Assembly: GCA_023653785.1 (NCBI GenBank)
Contig: JAMKCH010012379.1
Span: 1 to 64,000 of the forward strand
Direction of reading: 5' to 3'
Source of the DNA: Ophioderma brevispina
Taxonomy: Eukaryota; Echinodermata; Ophiuroidea; Amphilepidida; Ophiodermatidae
DNA: 64,000 nt
Shown here: positions 11,996-23,599 of the stretch, piece after piece
Numbering within the stretch: position 1 is the stretch's first letter
Layout: every line of letters starts with the position of its first letter
Notes under the pieces: model-generated
Databases searched by the model: none
Told to the model about the DNA's origin: nothing
Seen by the model: the letters and a program-made list of their open reading frames with translations, nothing else
Translations under genes and position numbers: made by a program

Positions 11996-12523
11996 GGTGT
12001 CTATTTGTGATACACTTTAAGGCCTCTAGTGCATGGAGTACACAGGGGTAGAGTCCTCCTAAGTTACTGGGTTTAGGTATTAATTTTCTAAGCTGCAGGA
12101 AGAGCTTCAGGTGCCAAAAAAACTTCAGACTTTTGCTGGAAATTATTTCAAGATTTGTTAAAGTCAGAAATAGGGATATCCCTATTTTTTGCAATTTGAA
12201 AGTTCAAAATAGGGATGATCTAAAAACAGTGAAAGGTTGGCAGGTAATGCCAATACAATATTGAAACAAGGCAAATAAGGGCCCTCATCATGAATTGACA
12301 AGATATACACTTGGAAAAACAGGAAAAGATGAAATTTAATTAGTAATTTACTGAGCAGTCTACGTCAACTAGTAACACAAGTTATAATTGTTATTATTGA
12401 AGTTATCTAACACAAACATAAAATTACATTTACAATATATAATAATTTCAACACTTTCAATACATTAATTGGAAGTCTAATCTTATAATAATACAATATT
12501 ATAATTATACTAGCCTTAACTTT

Positions 12524-12562
12524 AATTACAACTCGTCTTGATTTGTGATCGGAGTTGTAATT
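12524..12562. repeat. 11-bp perfect hairpin
   Basis: AATTACAACTC and GAGTTGTAATT pair perfectly around a 17-nt loop. It is isolated, with no other element visible around it. Confidence 0.55.
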
Positions 12563-12579
12563 TAAAGGCCCCTATAGTC

Positions 12580-12850
12580 ACTTTACGAAATGTAAGGGGG
12601 GGGCGGCAGCGGGACTAGCTAGAAACCCACAACCCTCAAGGATCCCTGTTAGTCGCCTCATACGGTCTTACGACATGCAGGGATTACATCGCCTATTAAA
12701 ACCTGAAACCCGCCAGGCCTGCGCAAGGGGAAGGTTTGCCTGAAACCAGTGGCAGTGGTGTGTAACCGATTGATGGAGTCAATACAGACTCCAGAGGGCG
12801 GCAGAAATCCCAAGTGCGTCCCGTTCAGTCAGATGGGGGATAATGGTAAG
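12580..12850. repeat. Dispersed repeat with GTCGCCTCATACG/ACGACATGCAGGG motif
   Basis: The phrases TTAGTCGCCTCATACGGTC and TTACGACATGCAGGGATTAC resemble a motif I recall as very common in invertebrate genomes (CATGTCGTAAGAGGCGAC on the other strand). Next come CGGCAGAAATCCC and a G-rich end. It is non-coding and the family is not identified. Confidence 0.35.
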
Positions 12851-13439
12851 GTTATCTTAGGGATTAATTGCCTACAAACATGGAGTTATTAAGTAAATAA
12901 CTCCATATAATAAAACTCCAGCTCCTTACGGGTTATAGAGGATAATTGAATAATTCGATCGCTATTTTCTTATTTTGGAATATGGTATGTATTTGATGTA
13001 GGTGACAAATCTGAAATAAAAAATGGGGGGTTCACCGACTTCGGTTTTTGAGCTATGGGCTGTTCAAAAAGTGTATTATTCAAAGATTTGTCACAAGAGT
13101 CTATGGAAAACGGGAAAAGTTGTAGGTTTTCCCAAGCATAAAATATAAACAATCAAACGTTTGACTTTTCTACATCATGTTAAGAAATTTATAAGATCTT
13201 TTCGGAGCACTAATAAAAATGGTGTCACCGAACTTATTTTCGAGAAAACTACGAAAATAGGCCTAATAAATGGCCCATTGTTCCTTTCAGGCGTTCCTGT
13301 TTGCATGAACAAAAACGCAGATTCTTGCGTATGACGCACAGAAATAAGCGCAAATCCATGCCTAGTACGCGTTCGCAAGAGGAATTGGCTCTGTTGCCAG
13401 CAGGAAGCAATTAACTCTGGTGTGGAGTGGAGGTGGGTT

Positions 13440-13485
13440 AATTGGCGTGAGTGAGTGAGTGATGAGGAGTGAGTGAGGTGAGTTT
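13440..13485 (+). repeat. (GAGT)n microsatellite
   Basis: GTGAGTGAGTGAGTGATGAG and neighbouring sequence form an imperfect tetranucleotide repeat. Confidence 0.7.
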
Positions 13486-13788
13486 AATTTTTTTCCAGAT
13501 AAAACTTTCCCCACAGCCATTTCATATGTTTTCCTCTAAAATCGGTTCTTGACTTTGAAGCTAAAGATCCCGAAAACAATTCCCCTCTCTTGGCTCCGGC
13601 GAACAAAGCCTTTTATCTATAAATTAAGTTCTAATACAACTACATTAGAAATTGAATGCCATGGCATAAGATGTGTCTCATTTCGAAAAATTGCGAGATA
13701 TGGGCCTTGTATAAAGGCAAACGGCAACAACCGTTCTAGCTTTTCACAACTTTTCCCAGGGAAACTTGTCATAAAAACCAACCAAATT

Positions 13789-14132
13789 TAAAGGTGCAAC
13801 GAGAGATTTTCATACAGGTGTCCCGAAAAATTGAAAAACTGATTTTGGCACTGGTGGTAAAGCTTTATATAAACAATCTCCCCATCTGTAAGGATTAGAG
13901 CTGATAATTGTTCTTTTGGTACCAAAATTGTGAAATTTCTAATTTTGTAATAGGAGCAAATATGAAATTCAGCCTAGGTTTTCTTATATAAATAACAGCA
14001 TATACAATCATCTTTTGTTTTCATTTTAAGTTATTTTTGTAACCAAATAAAAGTTAGGTTATCTATTGAACATCTAATCTCTGAAATCACTATATCACAG
14101 AAATATTGATGGCTTGAAATCTCTCGTTGTAG
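13789..14132. mobile_element. TTAA-type MITE, AAAGGTGCAACRAGAGATTT family, copy 1
   Basis: It starts TTTAAAGGTGCAACGAGAG and ends GAAATCTCTCGTTGTAGG. The interior carries the family phrases TAATAGGAGCAAATA, GAAATTCAGCCTA and AACAGGTGTCCC-like. Other copies are at 34961-35194 (partial), 41486-41836 and 54062-54420. It is non-autonomous. Confidence 0.7.
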
Positions 14133-14137
14133 GCCTA

Positions 14138-17100
14138 CATTTAAGAACGTACAAAGACACCATTCCCCGGCACACCCATGTTTATGTCGTCTGCGTTTTG
14201 ATGTCGGTACATGGGCGGTTTATCGGCAATCGGGGACCCTTACCCCTACCCAACCCACCCGCACCCCACATCTATAAAGATTCGGTATGCCCCTGGTGTG
14301 ATTAACAAAAAATTGGTAGCCTATTAATCGACGAACACAATGAAACAGGCAAAACTACAACTAAAAAATGCAAACATCTTCTCGCGTGCAACTTGTGCAG
14401 CATCACGCGCACCAGAAGAAAGATCTCCTACCTCTGACGGCGAGTGGCGTAAGTGGCAGCGCAAACTGACCCAGTACGCCTAATGCCTTGTCTCTTCAAT
14501 TATCCTCTAACCCTTAAGTTGGAACTTGATGAAATGCCATGTCGTAGCAAGCGCAAAAATCAAAATTGCCAATTTACTCCAATTTTGCCCGACAATTGGT
14601 CGCAATTCCCTACAAATGTAGGCTAAGCTAAGAAGAGGGATGAAAATGCATTTTGGTCCACTCGTCGCCGCTTCTTTGAGCCAGGGGTAACTTTCCCCAC
14701 AGCTCCCCCCCCCAATTCATGAATTGGTATTATTGGTAATAACCAGAAGTGGTACCCAAAATGCGGCAACCAACCGTCATCATGCCATCTGGACGGTCAT
14801 TTGTCATTGTTTGACAATAGCTAGCTTTGATTTGGACGATGGGGGAAAATGGTTCTGTGATCGATGGTCAAATGGCCGCCTCGATAATCTGCGCTACTCA
14901 GATGACTGGGTTCTGGGATACATCATTACATGCATGCTGTAACTAACACATGAATTTCATCATCGCAGAACCATCCGTCGTCAAAATCTAACTTAAAGCA
15001 AAGCTCACTTTCCGAGTTCCGGTCTCCTTCATGATTTTTGTTGGGAAGGGCGACGCGACATGGACAGCGGGCATGGTTCTGTCTCCACCTCATCTCATCT
15101 ACACATGTCTATCGAATCCTTCCATGCACTAACGGTCTACGCTCGCAGTCTAGGGGCGTTGAGTAGTATTCGAACCAGAACCAGAGACCATGGACTGAAG
15201 TATACTATCCAACCAGCTGCGGTTAATGGCGGCACTCAGTACTACAGTACGCGTCACACATGTATGTGCCCCTGCACCTATGCCCCGATCACTATGCCTG
15301 ACTGGTCATTGAATTTTGGGATTTGTTTGTACCGCCCTGTTCTCACGTCCACATGTCACACCTTGCGAAATCCTATAAGAAACCTTTTTCACTTGCTTAA
15401 CTTACATTAGCCTTACTTTTTTGCACCCAGTTTTGATTTATACACCACAACATCATTTGTCTTAATAGAATGTTGATTTCTAGGTTTCTAGTTACAGATA
15501 TTACATTGAAATTGTCCAAAAGACGTGCCACATACATCTAAAACGGGAAACATACAAATTACTATTGTAAAACACCACGGCAAAGGTCCAATATCACCTA
15601 ATAGTTTCAACATAAACGTTTTCAACATTGTCAATGTCGCAAACATTTTACAGCTTTTCGAAGTGTTTTGCAATTTTACTCGTTATATTAAAAGAACTAA
15701 ATATTTCTGTATTGTTGATATCACGAAAAATCACTAAATAGTTGACAACCGATTGAGTAATGCCAAATCTTTGTGTAAAAAAACTATAAAGTATTTTATG
15801 ACTGTCCGCTTTGTGTGGAATAAGCATAGAAATCATAATATATAATAAGTATACCCCTCATCATATTTCTAAAAAGCATCGCAGTCATTGCTGAGCGAAA
15901 TTGATCGAGATTCTTATGACCGATTTTAAGATGATAGATCGTACTTTTGTTCGGAATCTTATTTTGAAATGAAGTATTTGACATGAATTGTGGGAAATCC
16001 TTGTATTTATAGCTCGAAATTATGTGGAGAAATGCTGTAATTTCTCGGCCTAATCTGGATTGAGTTACACGCATTTCATTTTCGGACTCGCTGCATGCAT
16101 GCATGCATGACTCGGTCCACATTTATTTACCAAACTGACAACTGCAAATTAAATTTTGCAAGGGAAGTATTCGCCAAGCAGAGAAAGCCCTACTTTACCC
16201 TTAAAACAAAATGGAAGGAAATCGGATGACAGTGAAAATTATTAATATAGCCTACAAGGTGTAAAAAGAATAATGAAAAAGCGATCAGATTTCTTTAATA
16301 AAGCACAGCGTTATAATCCTTCCTAAAAGCAGAGGTGAGTGTATAAGGCTTAAATGCTAAGCAGTAAGTGTATCGTTTTGTAATCTCATTTGACTTGTGT
16401 ATCATTAACATCATCCATTTTATATCTGGCATGACTATGGTCAAGTTTTGGATCCATAAGTGGAAAAACCTTGATTATGCGGGCGCCGTATCATCGTGAT
16501 GCGCAACTTGCCAGTCAGGAAAATCACTATATTTACCAATACCTAGGCCCTAGCTAGGTAGCGTAAGTCATTGGTAGTGCATTCACCAACATTGTTGAAT
16601 CCTGCGAGGCCCGAGGTTCATTGGCAACGGTGTATTCACTACTAGTACAGGGAACCTTTACGTCGTTTTTTGACATTGGTCGTCGCCGACGTCGGCACGA
16701 CGTAAAGGCCACTAATGCATTGAAAAGCCGTAGCAATCATCACTGTTATTATTAGACTTGTCGCACGACAATGCTCTGCGTCGGAATTCAATTACACTAA
16801 CAAAATAACCCCTAATGGCCGCAGTATTTAAATTATCATGCACCTACTTGTACTTGTTATTTATCTCCTGCATTCTGTTATCCAGTTCCTTCGAGAAAAT
16901 ATTAAGTCTGTATTGTGGAGATATTCTTGTCGGTATTCGTGCTCACGATTTGACTTATGAATGTCGTCATACCTAGAAATGAGGGTGATTCGTAATGTGA
17001 AAATGCAAAAGATTGATAGTGACTCGTCTGACATTGCCTTAAATTTCAGCGTATGACTCTGTTGTACTAGTATTTCCAGTATTCACCGATCTCGTCTTTT

Positions 17101-17166
17101 TTGACAGCACCACCAAAAGCCATCACCTAGTCTTCAGTCCCACACAAATAAGACTTACATTTACAT
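14138..17166. other. Gene-free stretch
   Basis: Several short unrelated frames occur, none with recognisable motifs. A hairpin-like pair (CCTTTACGTCG and CGACGTAAAGG) lies at about 16648-16711, and just upstream a faint tRNA-like stretch ends GAGGTTCATTGGC, too degenerate to call. GCATGCATGCATGCATG at about 16093-16109 is a short palindromic run. Confidence 0.35.
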
Positions 17167-17171
17167 ACCTA

Positions 17172-17525
17172 CAGCAATTTCACTTTTCACTCACTCCATA
17201 TCGAGAGTGAAATACTCTTGAACCTTGCATTTCCCTCTTTGAAAAAACAAAAATCAATATGGAGGATAAACTAAGACGGGAAAAGGACCAAAAAACAACA
17301 AACAAATACGAATCCAAAACAGAAAAGAGCCATAGACAAGACCCAGAACACAAAGTGGAAAAGCCAGGAGTGAGAGAGAAGAAAATCTAGATTGAAGTCA
17401 CTCTTCAATTTCCTGTTCTCAGTGGACATTCAGTTTAGGTTTCACTCTTCATATTTAAAGTTCACTCTTCAAAATTTGCTCCAAGAGTGAAATACTCTTC
17501 ATAAAAAATGCTAGTGAAATTGCTG
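17172..17525. mobile_element. MITE, CAGCAATTTCACT ends with ACCTA duplication
   Basis: The ends CAGCAATTTCACT and AGTGAAATTGCTG are a perfect 13-bp inverted pair, flanked by ACCTA on both sides (17167-17171 and 17526-17530). Inside, CACTCTTCA/GAGTGAAATACTCTT motifs recur at least five times in both orientations, clustered near the two ends, as subterminal transposase-binding repeats often are. The CAG/CTG ends suggest a hAT relationship, but a clear 5-bp rather than 8-bp duplication is seen. Confidence 0.75.
17259..17390 (+). CDS. 43-codon charged ORF inside a MITE
   Basis: The ATG at 17259 has A at -3 and G at +4. The frame runs 43 codons to TAG and is very rich in Lys, Glu, Arg, Asp and Gln (for example MEDKLRREKDQKTTNKYESK), with no hydrophobic segment. 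It lies wholly between the ends of the element at 17172-17525. It may be a captured gene or retroelement fragment, or simply an A-rich stretch that happens to stay open. No homologue is recognised. Confidence 0.2.
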   Translation: MEDKLRREKDQKTTNKYESKTEKSHRQDPEHKVEKPGVREKKI

Positions 17526-18090
17526 ACCTATAAATTCAATGTAATGAAATTTTAAACTAAACTTTTGACCATCAAAAAATTCACAGATTTTATTTTCTCG
17601 CCAGTTCACATTTAGATGTAAACTTTATTGCTTTTGGAGATGGAAAATCATTCATGAATTCAACACCCTTAGGACATTACTTTTAAGGACTGCTAGTGCT
17701 TACAATGGGAAGAATTTAGGATTCTGCACATCAAGTACGAATTCGGCAACGTTAACCGGAATAAACCGCATGTGTAAGTTGCTGAATTTTAGTGGTGGCA
17801 GAAGACTAAATTCATCCCCTACAATGAAATTGACAAGTTGCCATCTTTAATGCGGTTCATAATTCATTGCGCATGCCATTCATTAGATTTTTACCTTATC
17901 AACCTCCAAAAGCAAAACACTTGTAGCTTGAAATTTGATTAGGCTAATTAGTGAAGTGCGCCGCTAATCATCGGCGTCGTAAGACATATTTACTTTGGGA
18001 CGTACCGATTGTGGTGGGGCGCCAAACCTATTTCCCTTCCGGAGGCGAAAATTCTTATTAATTATTAGGTAACTTAACCGTCTACCGAAA

Positions 18091-18116
18091 GGGGGGGGGG
18101 TGTTACCCACCCCCCC
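18091..18116. repeat. G-run/C-run near-palindrome, copy 1
   Basis: Ten G, TGTTACCCA, seven C: an imperfect version of the perfect palindromes at 18259 and 18972. Confidence 0.6.
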
Positions 18117-18258
18117 TTTAGGTTTTTTCCCGCGTTTCTAAAACCACCTTTTTGGTGCCAAATTATTAATGTAATTTGTCAGGTTCGCCCTCCTTTTATC
18201 CAAAACAAAACATCCACGGGGTATGGTAAGGTTACAGGGTGATTCCCAAGTGATCGAT

Positions 18259-18287
18259 GGGGGGGGGGTGGTAACCACCCCCCCCCC
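18259..18287. repeat. 29-bp perfect G/C palindrome, copy 2
   Basis: Ten G then TGGT, a single central A, then ACCA and ten C. The two 14-base arms are exact complements. It can form a hairpin, and the G-run could form a quadruplex with neighbours. Homopolymer lengths may be inexact. Confidence 0.7.
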
Positions 18288-18555
18288 TCCGGAAGAGCCC
18301 CTCCATCCAGCAACATGGCTCCTAACACAACACAGGAAACTAACAGAAACCTTGTTTTGGTACCAATAGCAGGAATGAGAATCTTCAGTTTAAAAAACTG
18401 AATTCGTTTTTTTTTTGGCCCGAATTTACGCGTTTTGATTTATTTTCAGCCCGATTTGAGGGATTCTGCTGGATTTCACGCGTTTTTCAGTTATTTTTCC
18501 GCTTTCAGTTTTTTTATGAAAGTTCATTCTCATGCCTGCAATAGATAAATATGGT

Positions 18556-18912
18556 CCTCTCTTTCCATTGATACCAAAATCAAGTGACCAACATACCTAG
18601 CATTACGTCCTAATGACGTCAAAAGTTTGCATGTAAGCAGAAACTGCCATTTCCTAGACACACACAGTGAAAAATTCCATTTTTGCCAAAGTTAGGAAAA
18701 TCAGTTTTCATGCGGTTTTGACTCTCACTTGATGGGAAATGACTACTAGTTGTATATAATGACATCATTTTGAGAGCTATAATAGGGTGTTTTGAGTCGC
18801 TAAAATGCGAAATATCAATTTTCCACCCTATATCAGTATTTTGTACTTTCCTCAACCATAGTGGGGATGGCGGTATGTTAGACTTATTTTGGTACCAATG
18901 GAAAGAACGAAC
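18556..18912. mobile_element. MITE, CTTTCCATTGATACCAAAAT ends, copy 2
   Basis: The left end CTTTCCATTGATACCAAAAT is inverted at the right as TTATTTTGGTACCAATGGAAAG. The interior aligns with 9125-9480. It is non-coding. Confidence 0.7.
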
Positions 18913-18971
18913 TAAGCTATCCTGTGGTACTAAATTTACAAGAATCGGGTGCTCCGCTTAACGAAATCACA

Positions 18972-18992
18972 GGGGGGTGGTAACCACCCCCC
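18972..18992. repeat. 21-bp perfect G/C palindrome, copy 3
   Basis: GGGGGGTGGT, central A, ACCACCCCCC: same design as the palindrome at 18259-18287. Confidence 0.7.
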
Positions 18993-19164
18993 TTCGGCAA
19001 TTTTTTTTACAAAAAATGGCTCAGGTAGACGAGGTTATCACATACGATAGGCCATTATGACGTTTTGAACGTGTTTTAAACATCGCGGTTCCACAGGACT
19101 GCAACTTCCATTTGTCTAGAACAAAGTAGGCCTCACCAGAAGATTTTCAAAAGTTGAAAATCTT

Positions 19165-19840
19165 AAATGTTAAGGGGGTGGGGGGGAGGGTCCGGCGAAA
19201 GAGCCGGAACCTTTGCAATGTTTATTTTCCAAAGCACAGTTTCTCGTGAAATTTGATGGAACAAATTTGAAAATTAGCAAAAGAATAACTTTATAATGAT
19301 ATAGTTTAATGATTACATAAGATTAACGGTCTTAAAAGTAAAATTGAGTATTGTAAGGTTTATTTGAACGAATATAGTCAGTTGACCTGTATTTCATATA
19401 TGAAGCGGCACGGGGGGTGGGAGAGGTGGCTCCCGTTTTCGCGCGAAGCGCGGCACCCTTGCAATGCAATGTTCATTTTCCAAAGTACGTTTATAGTGAA
19501 AATTTGATGAGACAATTTGAAATTAGCAAGCTTACTTTCTATAATGAATATAGTATTTTAGATCGACGGTCTGAAAAAGTAAATTATTTAATTGTAAGGT
19601 TTATTTGACAAATCATAAGTCAATTGACTTGAGAGTTTATGAAGCGACAGGGTGGATGTGGGAGGGGTTGCCCTTCAGAGCAAAGCGCGGAATCCTTGCA
19701 ATGTTCATTATTCCAATTCACATTTTCTCGTAGGGATTTGATGGAACAAATTTGAAAGGCCACTCAATCACAAATCCCCATCAAAGCCTTAAAAAATAAA
19801 CAAAATAGTTAATGAGTAAGGTTTTATTTTAACAAAAAGG
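19165..19840 (+). repeat. Satellite, about 240-bp unit, left block
   Basis: Units repeat with anchor phrases CGGAACCTTTGCAATGTT (19206), CGGCACCCTTGCAATG (about 19451) and CGGAATCCTTGCAATGTT (19689), giving spacings of about 245 and 238 bp. Each anchor is preceded by a small GC hairpin (CCGGCGAAAGAGCCGG, CGCGCGAAGCGCG) and a G-rich run, and is followed by TTTTCTCGTGAAATTTGATG-like and AAGGTTTATTTGA phrases. It is non-coding. More units in the same orientation appear at 22795-23210. Confidence 0.75.
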
Positions 19841-22794
19841 GAAGTCGGAGTGCGGACGTACTTCAGGAAACTTGGTGACTAGATTTTTTAAAATCAGGAT
19901 TTGGATTTTTTTAATCTAATCTGAATTGTCTGTACCAGACAAGAAGTAGAAAAATTGGACAATCTATTCCAATACCATTCTTGGTCAGCTAAGATAGGCT
20001 CACAAAAATACCCCCACCCCCCCGTTGCGGACGTATTCAACAGAAATGTAATTTTGGAGGTTACCTGTGGATCCGCGCAATTCGCTCTGAAGTGTATGGA
20101 GCAATTGTGAAACTGTACAGTTTGTTTGCAAGAGGGAAACCAAGGTAAATAAACCAGCAAAGAAAAAAAATTGCAGGCATTCGCTGGTTAAAATTCTTAA
20201 TTTTTACGTTGCGGACGTACAGTTTTTTGCGTTGCGGACGTACACTGTGAACTATCTTGAATATTTCAATAGTTCGTCCGCAACAACAAACTGAAATAAT
20301 TTCTGAACAATAAACACTGTTGAAAATAAAGACACATACAGCAATATGTTAGTTATCAATTTGAAAACATGAAAACTTTATTTGTTAAAACACAAAAGTT
20401 GATCATAAATAGGTTGTTAAACGTGGTAAATTTGGGAGTTAGTCCGAAACCAAAAAAAAAAAAAAAGGTCCAATTTTCATTTAATTTTAATATTTTCACA
20501 TTTGGCCATGTGATTTTGAGGGAGTTTTTCACTTTCACCACCAATGTGTATCACAAACCTTAACGACTTCTGATACATGTGTCATTTCTTTATAATTCCT
20601 TATTATGACCTGTTAAGTCTTACATTGATCTGTTGCTGGTTGAGTGTCATGGGGGGGGGGTCAAAAATACACAGGTAAAATTACAAAACTATGGCATTTT
20701 CCCTTTCAAGCTTAAGAACTGTACATGTCAGGTGGGGAAAGTGTTATTCTGAAAGGGTATGAACTAAGGAATATATTTAATTTGGTTTTAGGGTTTTCCA
20801 TAATATAATAGGGTGATACCCACAGAAAACAATACACAAGTATTATACCTGTTCAGCTGCTTCTATTGGATAAAAGAGACAAAAGGTTTTAAGACTTTTA
20901 TGTATTGGAAGTACTTAGAATTCTCTCAAGATCATGTACCACACAGTAATATAGTTTCTGCTTGATTACATACACGGGTGATCAATTTAGTTAAACTTTA
21001 TTGCATGATGCATGCAGTTATTCACAATTTCATTACAGGTGTTAAACTTTCCTCAATCAACTTAAAAAATAAGCACAATGACAAGTGTGATTAAGTCATC
21101 ACTATTGAACACTCAGGAGGATTGATTGAAACATTTTTAAAAAGAAAATCCATTCTAGTCATACAGGGTGCTCCAACATGCATAGTAATGCATATTAAAT
21201 GTAAGCAGAAAGTTAATGTACCCAAATATGACACATGACCAGCTATAATCCAAAATTTGGCCAATACATCACACATTATTTTCACACAAACAGGGTCATT
21301 TCCCAAAAATATCCAAACTGCTGAAAACTACCACCCCTGCCAAATTTCAAACATATAGGCAAGATGTTTGTTTGTTAACTGATTGTCCTGTAAGGTTAAT
21401 CATGTCAAATTGTACCAAAGTACAAATGCTACAACAGTACAAAAAATGATGCTCTAATAAGTTATGCAAACTCTTTTTAATAAACTTGCACATCATATCC
21501 ATACATAAATTTATAAAAACAGTAGAATCACATCCCTTTTTAATTGAATAGTCCAAGATTTAATTGAATTAGACCAAACAAAAGTGACAGCAGACCAGTC
21601 CATTTTTCAAGGGGTGTGGGGATGCATGCTTATAACTGTGTGTGTGTGTGTGTGTGTGTGGACTTGGAATTTGTAGTGTATGTCTCTGTGTGTGTGTGTG
21701 TGTCCTTGTAATTTGTAGTGTAATACAATAACATCAGAATGCTTTGATAACATCATGGCACAGGAAAAAAACCTCATGCCTTGAAAGTTAAAGGAAATCT
21801 CATGTGTAACCTATATTATGCTTTCAAACATGTTTACGGGCCCAACAAGACAACATATGAGGTTTTTTCAGCCCAGTGATGAAAGTGAAGCTATTTGTGC
21901 TGCATTACATTTTGCACCTTTTTTTTTGACACTTAGCACAAATTAAGAGTACTAATATATAGTTTCGTTAAAACTAGCTATAGTATTTCTAAAAAAAAAG
22001 AAAAAAATAGGTAAAATTTGAGTGACAATGCTCAAAATTACAAGGCGCAAAAATTTTATGCACAATAATGATCAGTATTAAGTACTTAACTAATGCTATT
22101 TGGTCTTAAAATGTTATATTTACTTTTAGACCACTGCTTTTAACTTGAATTACAAACATTACACAATTTGAATGAGAAATTGCAGGTTTGTCTTAGTTGT
22201 AAATATTTTGTGGCGGACGTACAGTTACGGACGTACATTTACCTGGACGTCCGCAACGGTATAGAGGTGATGTAGAAGTTCATTTACTGCTGTTTATAAA
22301 TCAAAGGCCCACATTGAGGTAACCCAGAGTATGAGTAATATAATTTTAACTTGCCTCAGTTATTTTAAACTAAAAAACTAGTATTTTTTTGTTGCGGACG
22401 TTACATTTAAGGAGATACCCAGTAAACAGGCCATTAGAAAAAAAATTCCAGCTTTGAAATATTATTCATATATTACAATTACATATGCAATGGACTTTTA
22501 AAAGAGTCCCTTTTTAAAACTAATTGTGCAATACATATCTGGAGTTCCTATTACAGGGTGAATAAAAAAATTCAATTTTCTCTGCAGAAATATGCATTTT
22601 GACACCTCTGTCAGTAGAGCCTTAAATCTGGCAAAATATGAATATTGGCAAGTTCCATATTATTCCCTGAAACACGACACTTTTACCTTCCTTATGACAT
22701 AAAACTTAAGCAAATATAACAATTTCAAATTTTGGACCATTTGGTTGACCTAATAACGGCAATTTGCCCAAAACATAAAGTCCATCGCGCTGGA
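19841..22794. mobile_element. Insertion within the satellite, TTGCGGACGTACA motifs near its ends
   Basis: The satellite stops near 19840 and resumes near 22795. The intervening 2.95 kb has no convincing ORF. Near its left part (19851, 20025, 20208, 20231, inverted at about 20275) and right part (22212, 22226, inverted at about 22246, 22390) it carries copies of a motif close to TTGCGGACGTACA. Clusters near both ends resemble the subterminal repeats of some DNA transposons. I could not define terminal inverted repeats or a target duplication, so the element type is inferred. A (TG)n tract lies at 21638-21702. Confidence 0.45.
21638..21702 (+). repeat. (TG)n microsatellite
   Basis: Two TGTGTG tracts are separated by a short phrase (GACTTGGAATTTGTAGTGTA) that reappears after the second tract. 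Confidence 0.8.
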
Positions 22795-23210
22795 GAGGTC
22801 ATATATTAAAGCTCTGCACGGGGGGGTTCGGAAGGGTTCCCTCTCCCTCTCCCGCCCGCGCGAAGCGCGGAACCATAAAGCAATGTTTGCTTGCGCAAAA
22901 CACATTTTTCTCATATAAAATTAATAGAACACCGGTGAAATTTTGTAATTGGTTCCCATGGATGCTTCTATAGCAAAATAAGATTAATGGACTTAAAAAG
23001 AGTAGGACATATGGTTTACGTTTGTTTGACTCCATTATGTAAAGTGTCCATGCGAATTCATGTACCAAGTGGCGGCGGGGTGGTGTGGAAATAGGTGTCT
23101 AGTCCATCTCCCACGCGAAGCACGGAACCCTTGCAATGTTTCCTTTCCAAAACACATTTTCTCAATGTTTTATTTTGATATAACAAATTTGAATAGCATG
23201 GTTCTTCTGT
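22795..23210 (+). repeat. Satellite, right block
   Basis: Two units with anchors CGCGCGAAGCGCGGAACC (about 22857) and CACGCGAAGCACGGAACCC (about 23112), about 257 bp apart and in the same orientation as 19165-19840. The phrases CAAAACACATTTTCTCA and GTACCAAG flank the anchors. Confidence 0.7.
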
Positions 23211-23353
23211 CTTCTTGGCCGACCGGTATACGGGGCTTTCATTATGAGACCTTCTGCAAAAAGCAGAACATCACAGCCTTTTATATCAAGAATCGATGGC
23301 AATCGTTTCGGGAGGGGGGCGATTCCCATTTTTTGGAGGTGACGCGTATGCAG

Positions 23354-23575
23354 TGCTGTTAAGACCCCACATTTCAGCACCGTTGTCAACCCATTGACCC
23401 AGTATTTTTTGAAATGTCACCACTATCATACCAAACCCCCCCTATTTTTGGGAGAAGGTGAAAAATTTTTAAACCCAAAAACCCCTATTTTTGTTTTTTT
23501 AAATTGTTCAAAATTTTCAACCCAAAGAACCCCATATTTCTGGAAAAGTTTCATACATTATTGAATAGCCCAGAA
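23354..23575 (+). repeat. CACCCAAAGACCC-type interspersed repeat, copy 2
   Basis: It opens CTGTTAAGACCCCACATTTCA, as the copy at 27264 does, and carries CCCCCCTATTTTTGGGAGA and CAACCCAAAGAACCCC. It is non-coding. Confidence 0.5.
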
Positions 23576-23599
23576 TAGGTGCGCCACCGCTTATAAGAC

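Noticed and set aside
15060..15410. 116-codon plus-strand ORF, Ser/Thr/His-rich
   Set aside because: No motif or splice evidence; composition not convincing.
16560..16640. tRNA-like sequence with GAGGTTCATTGGC box-B-like motif
   Set aside because: Box B departs from GGTTCRANNCC and no cloverleaf closes; at best a worn SINE head.
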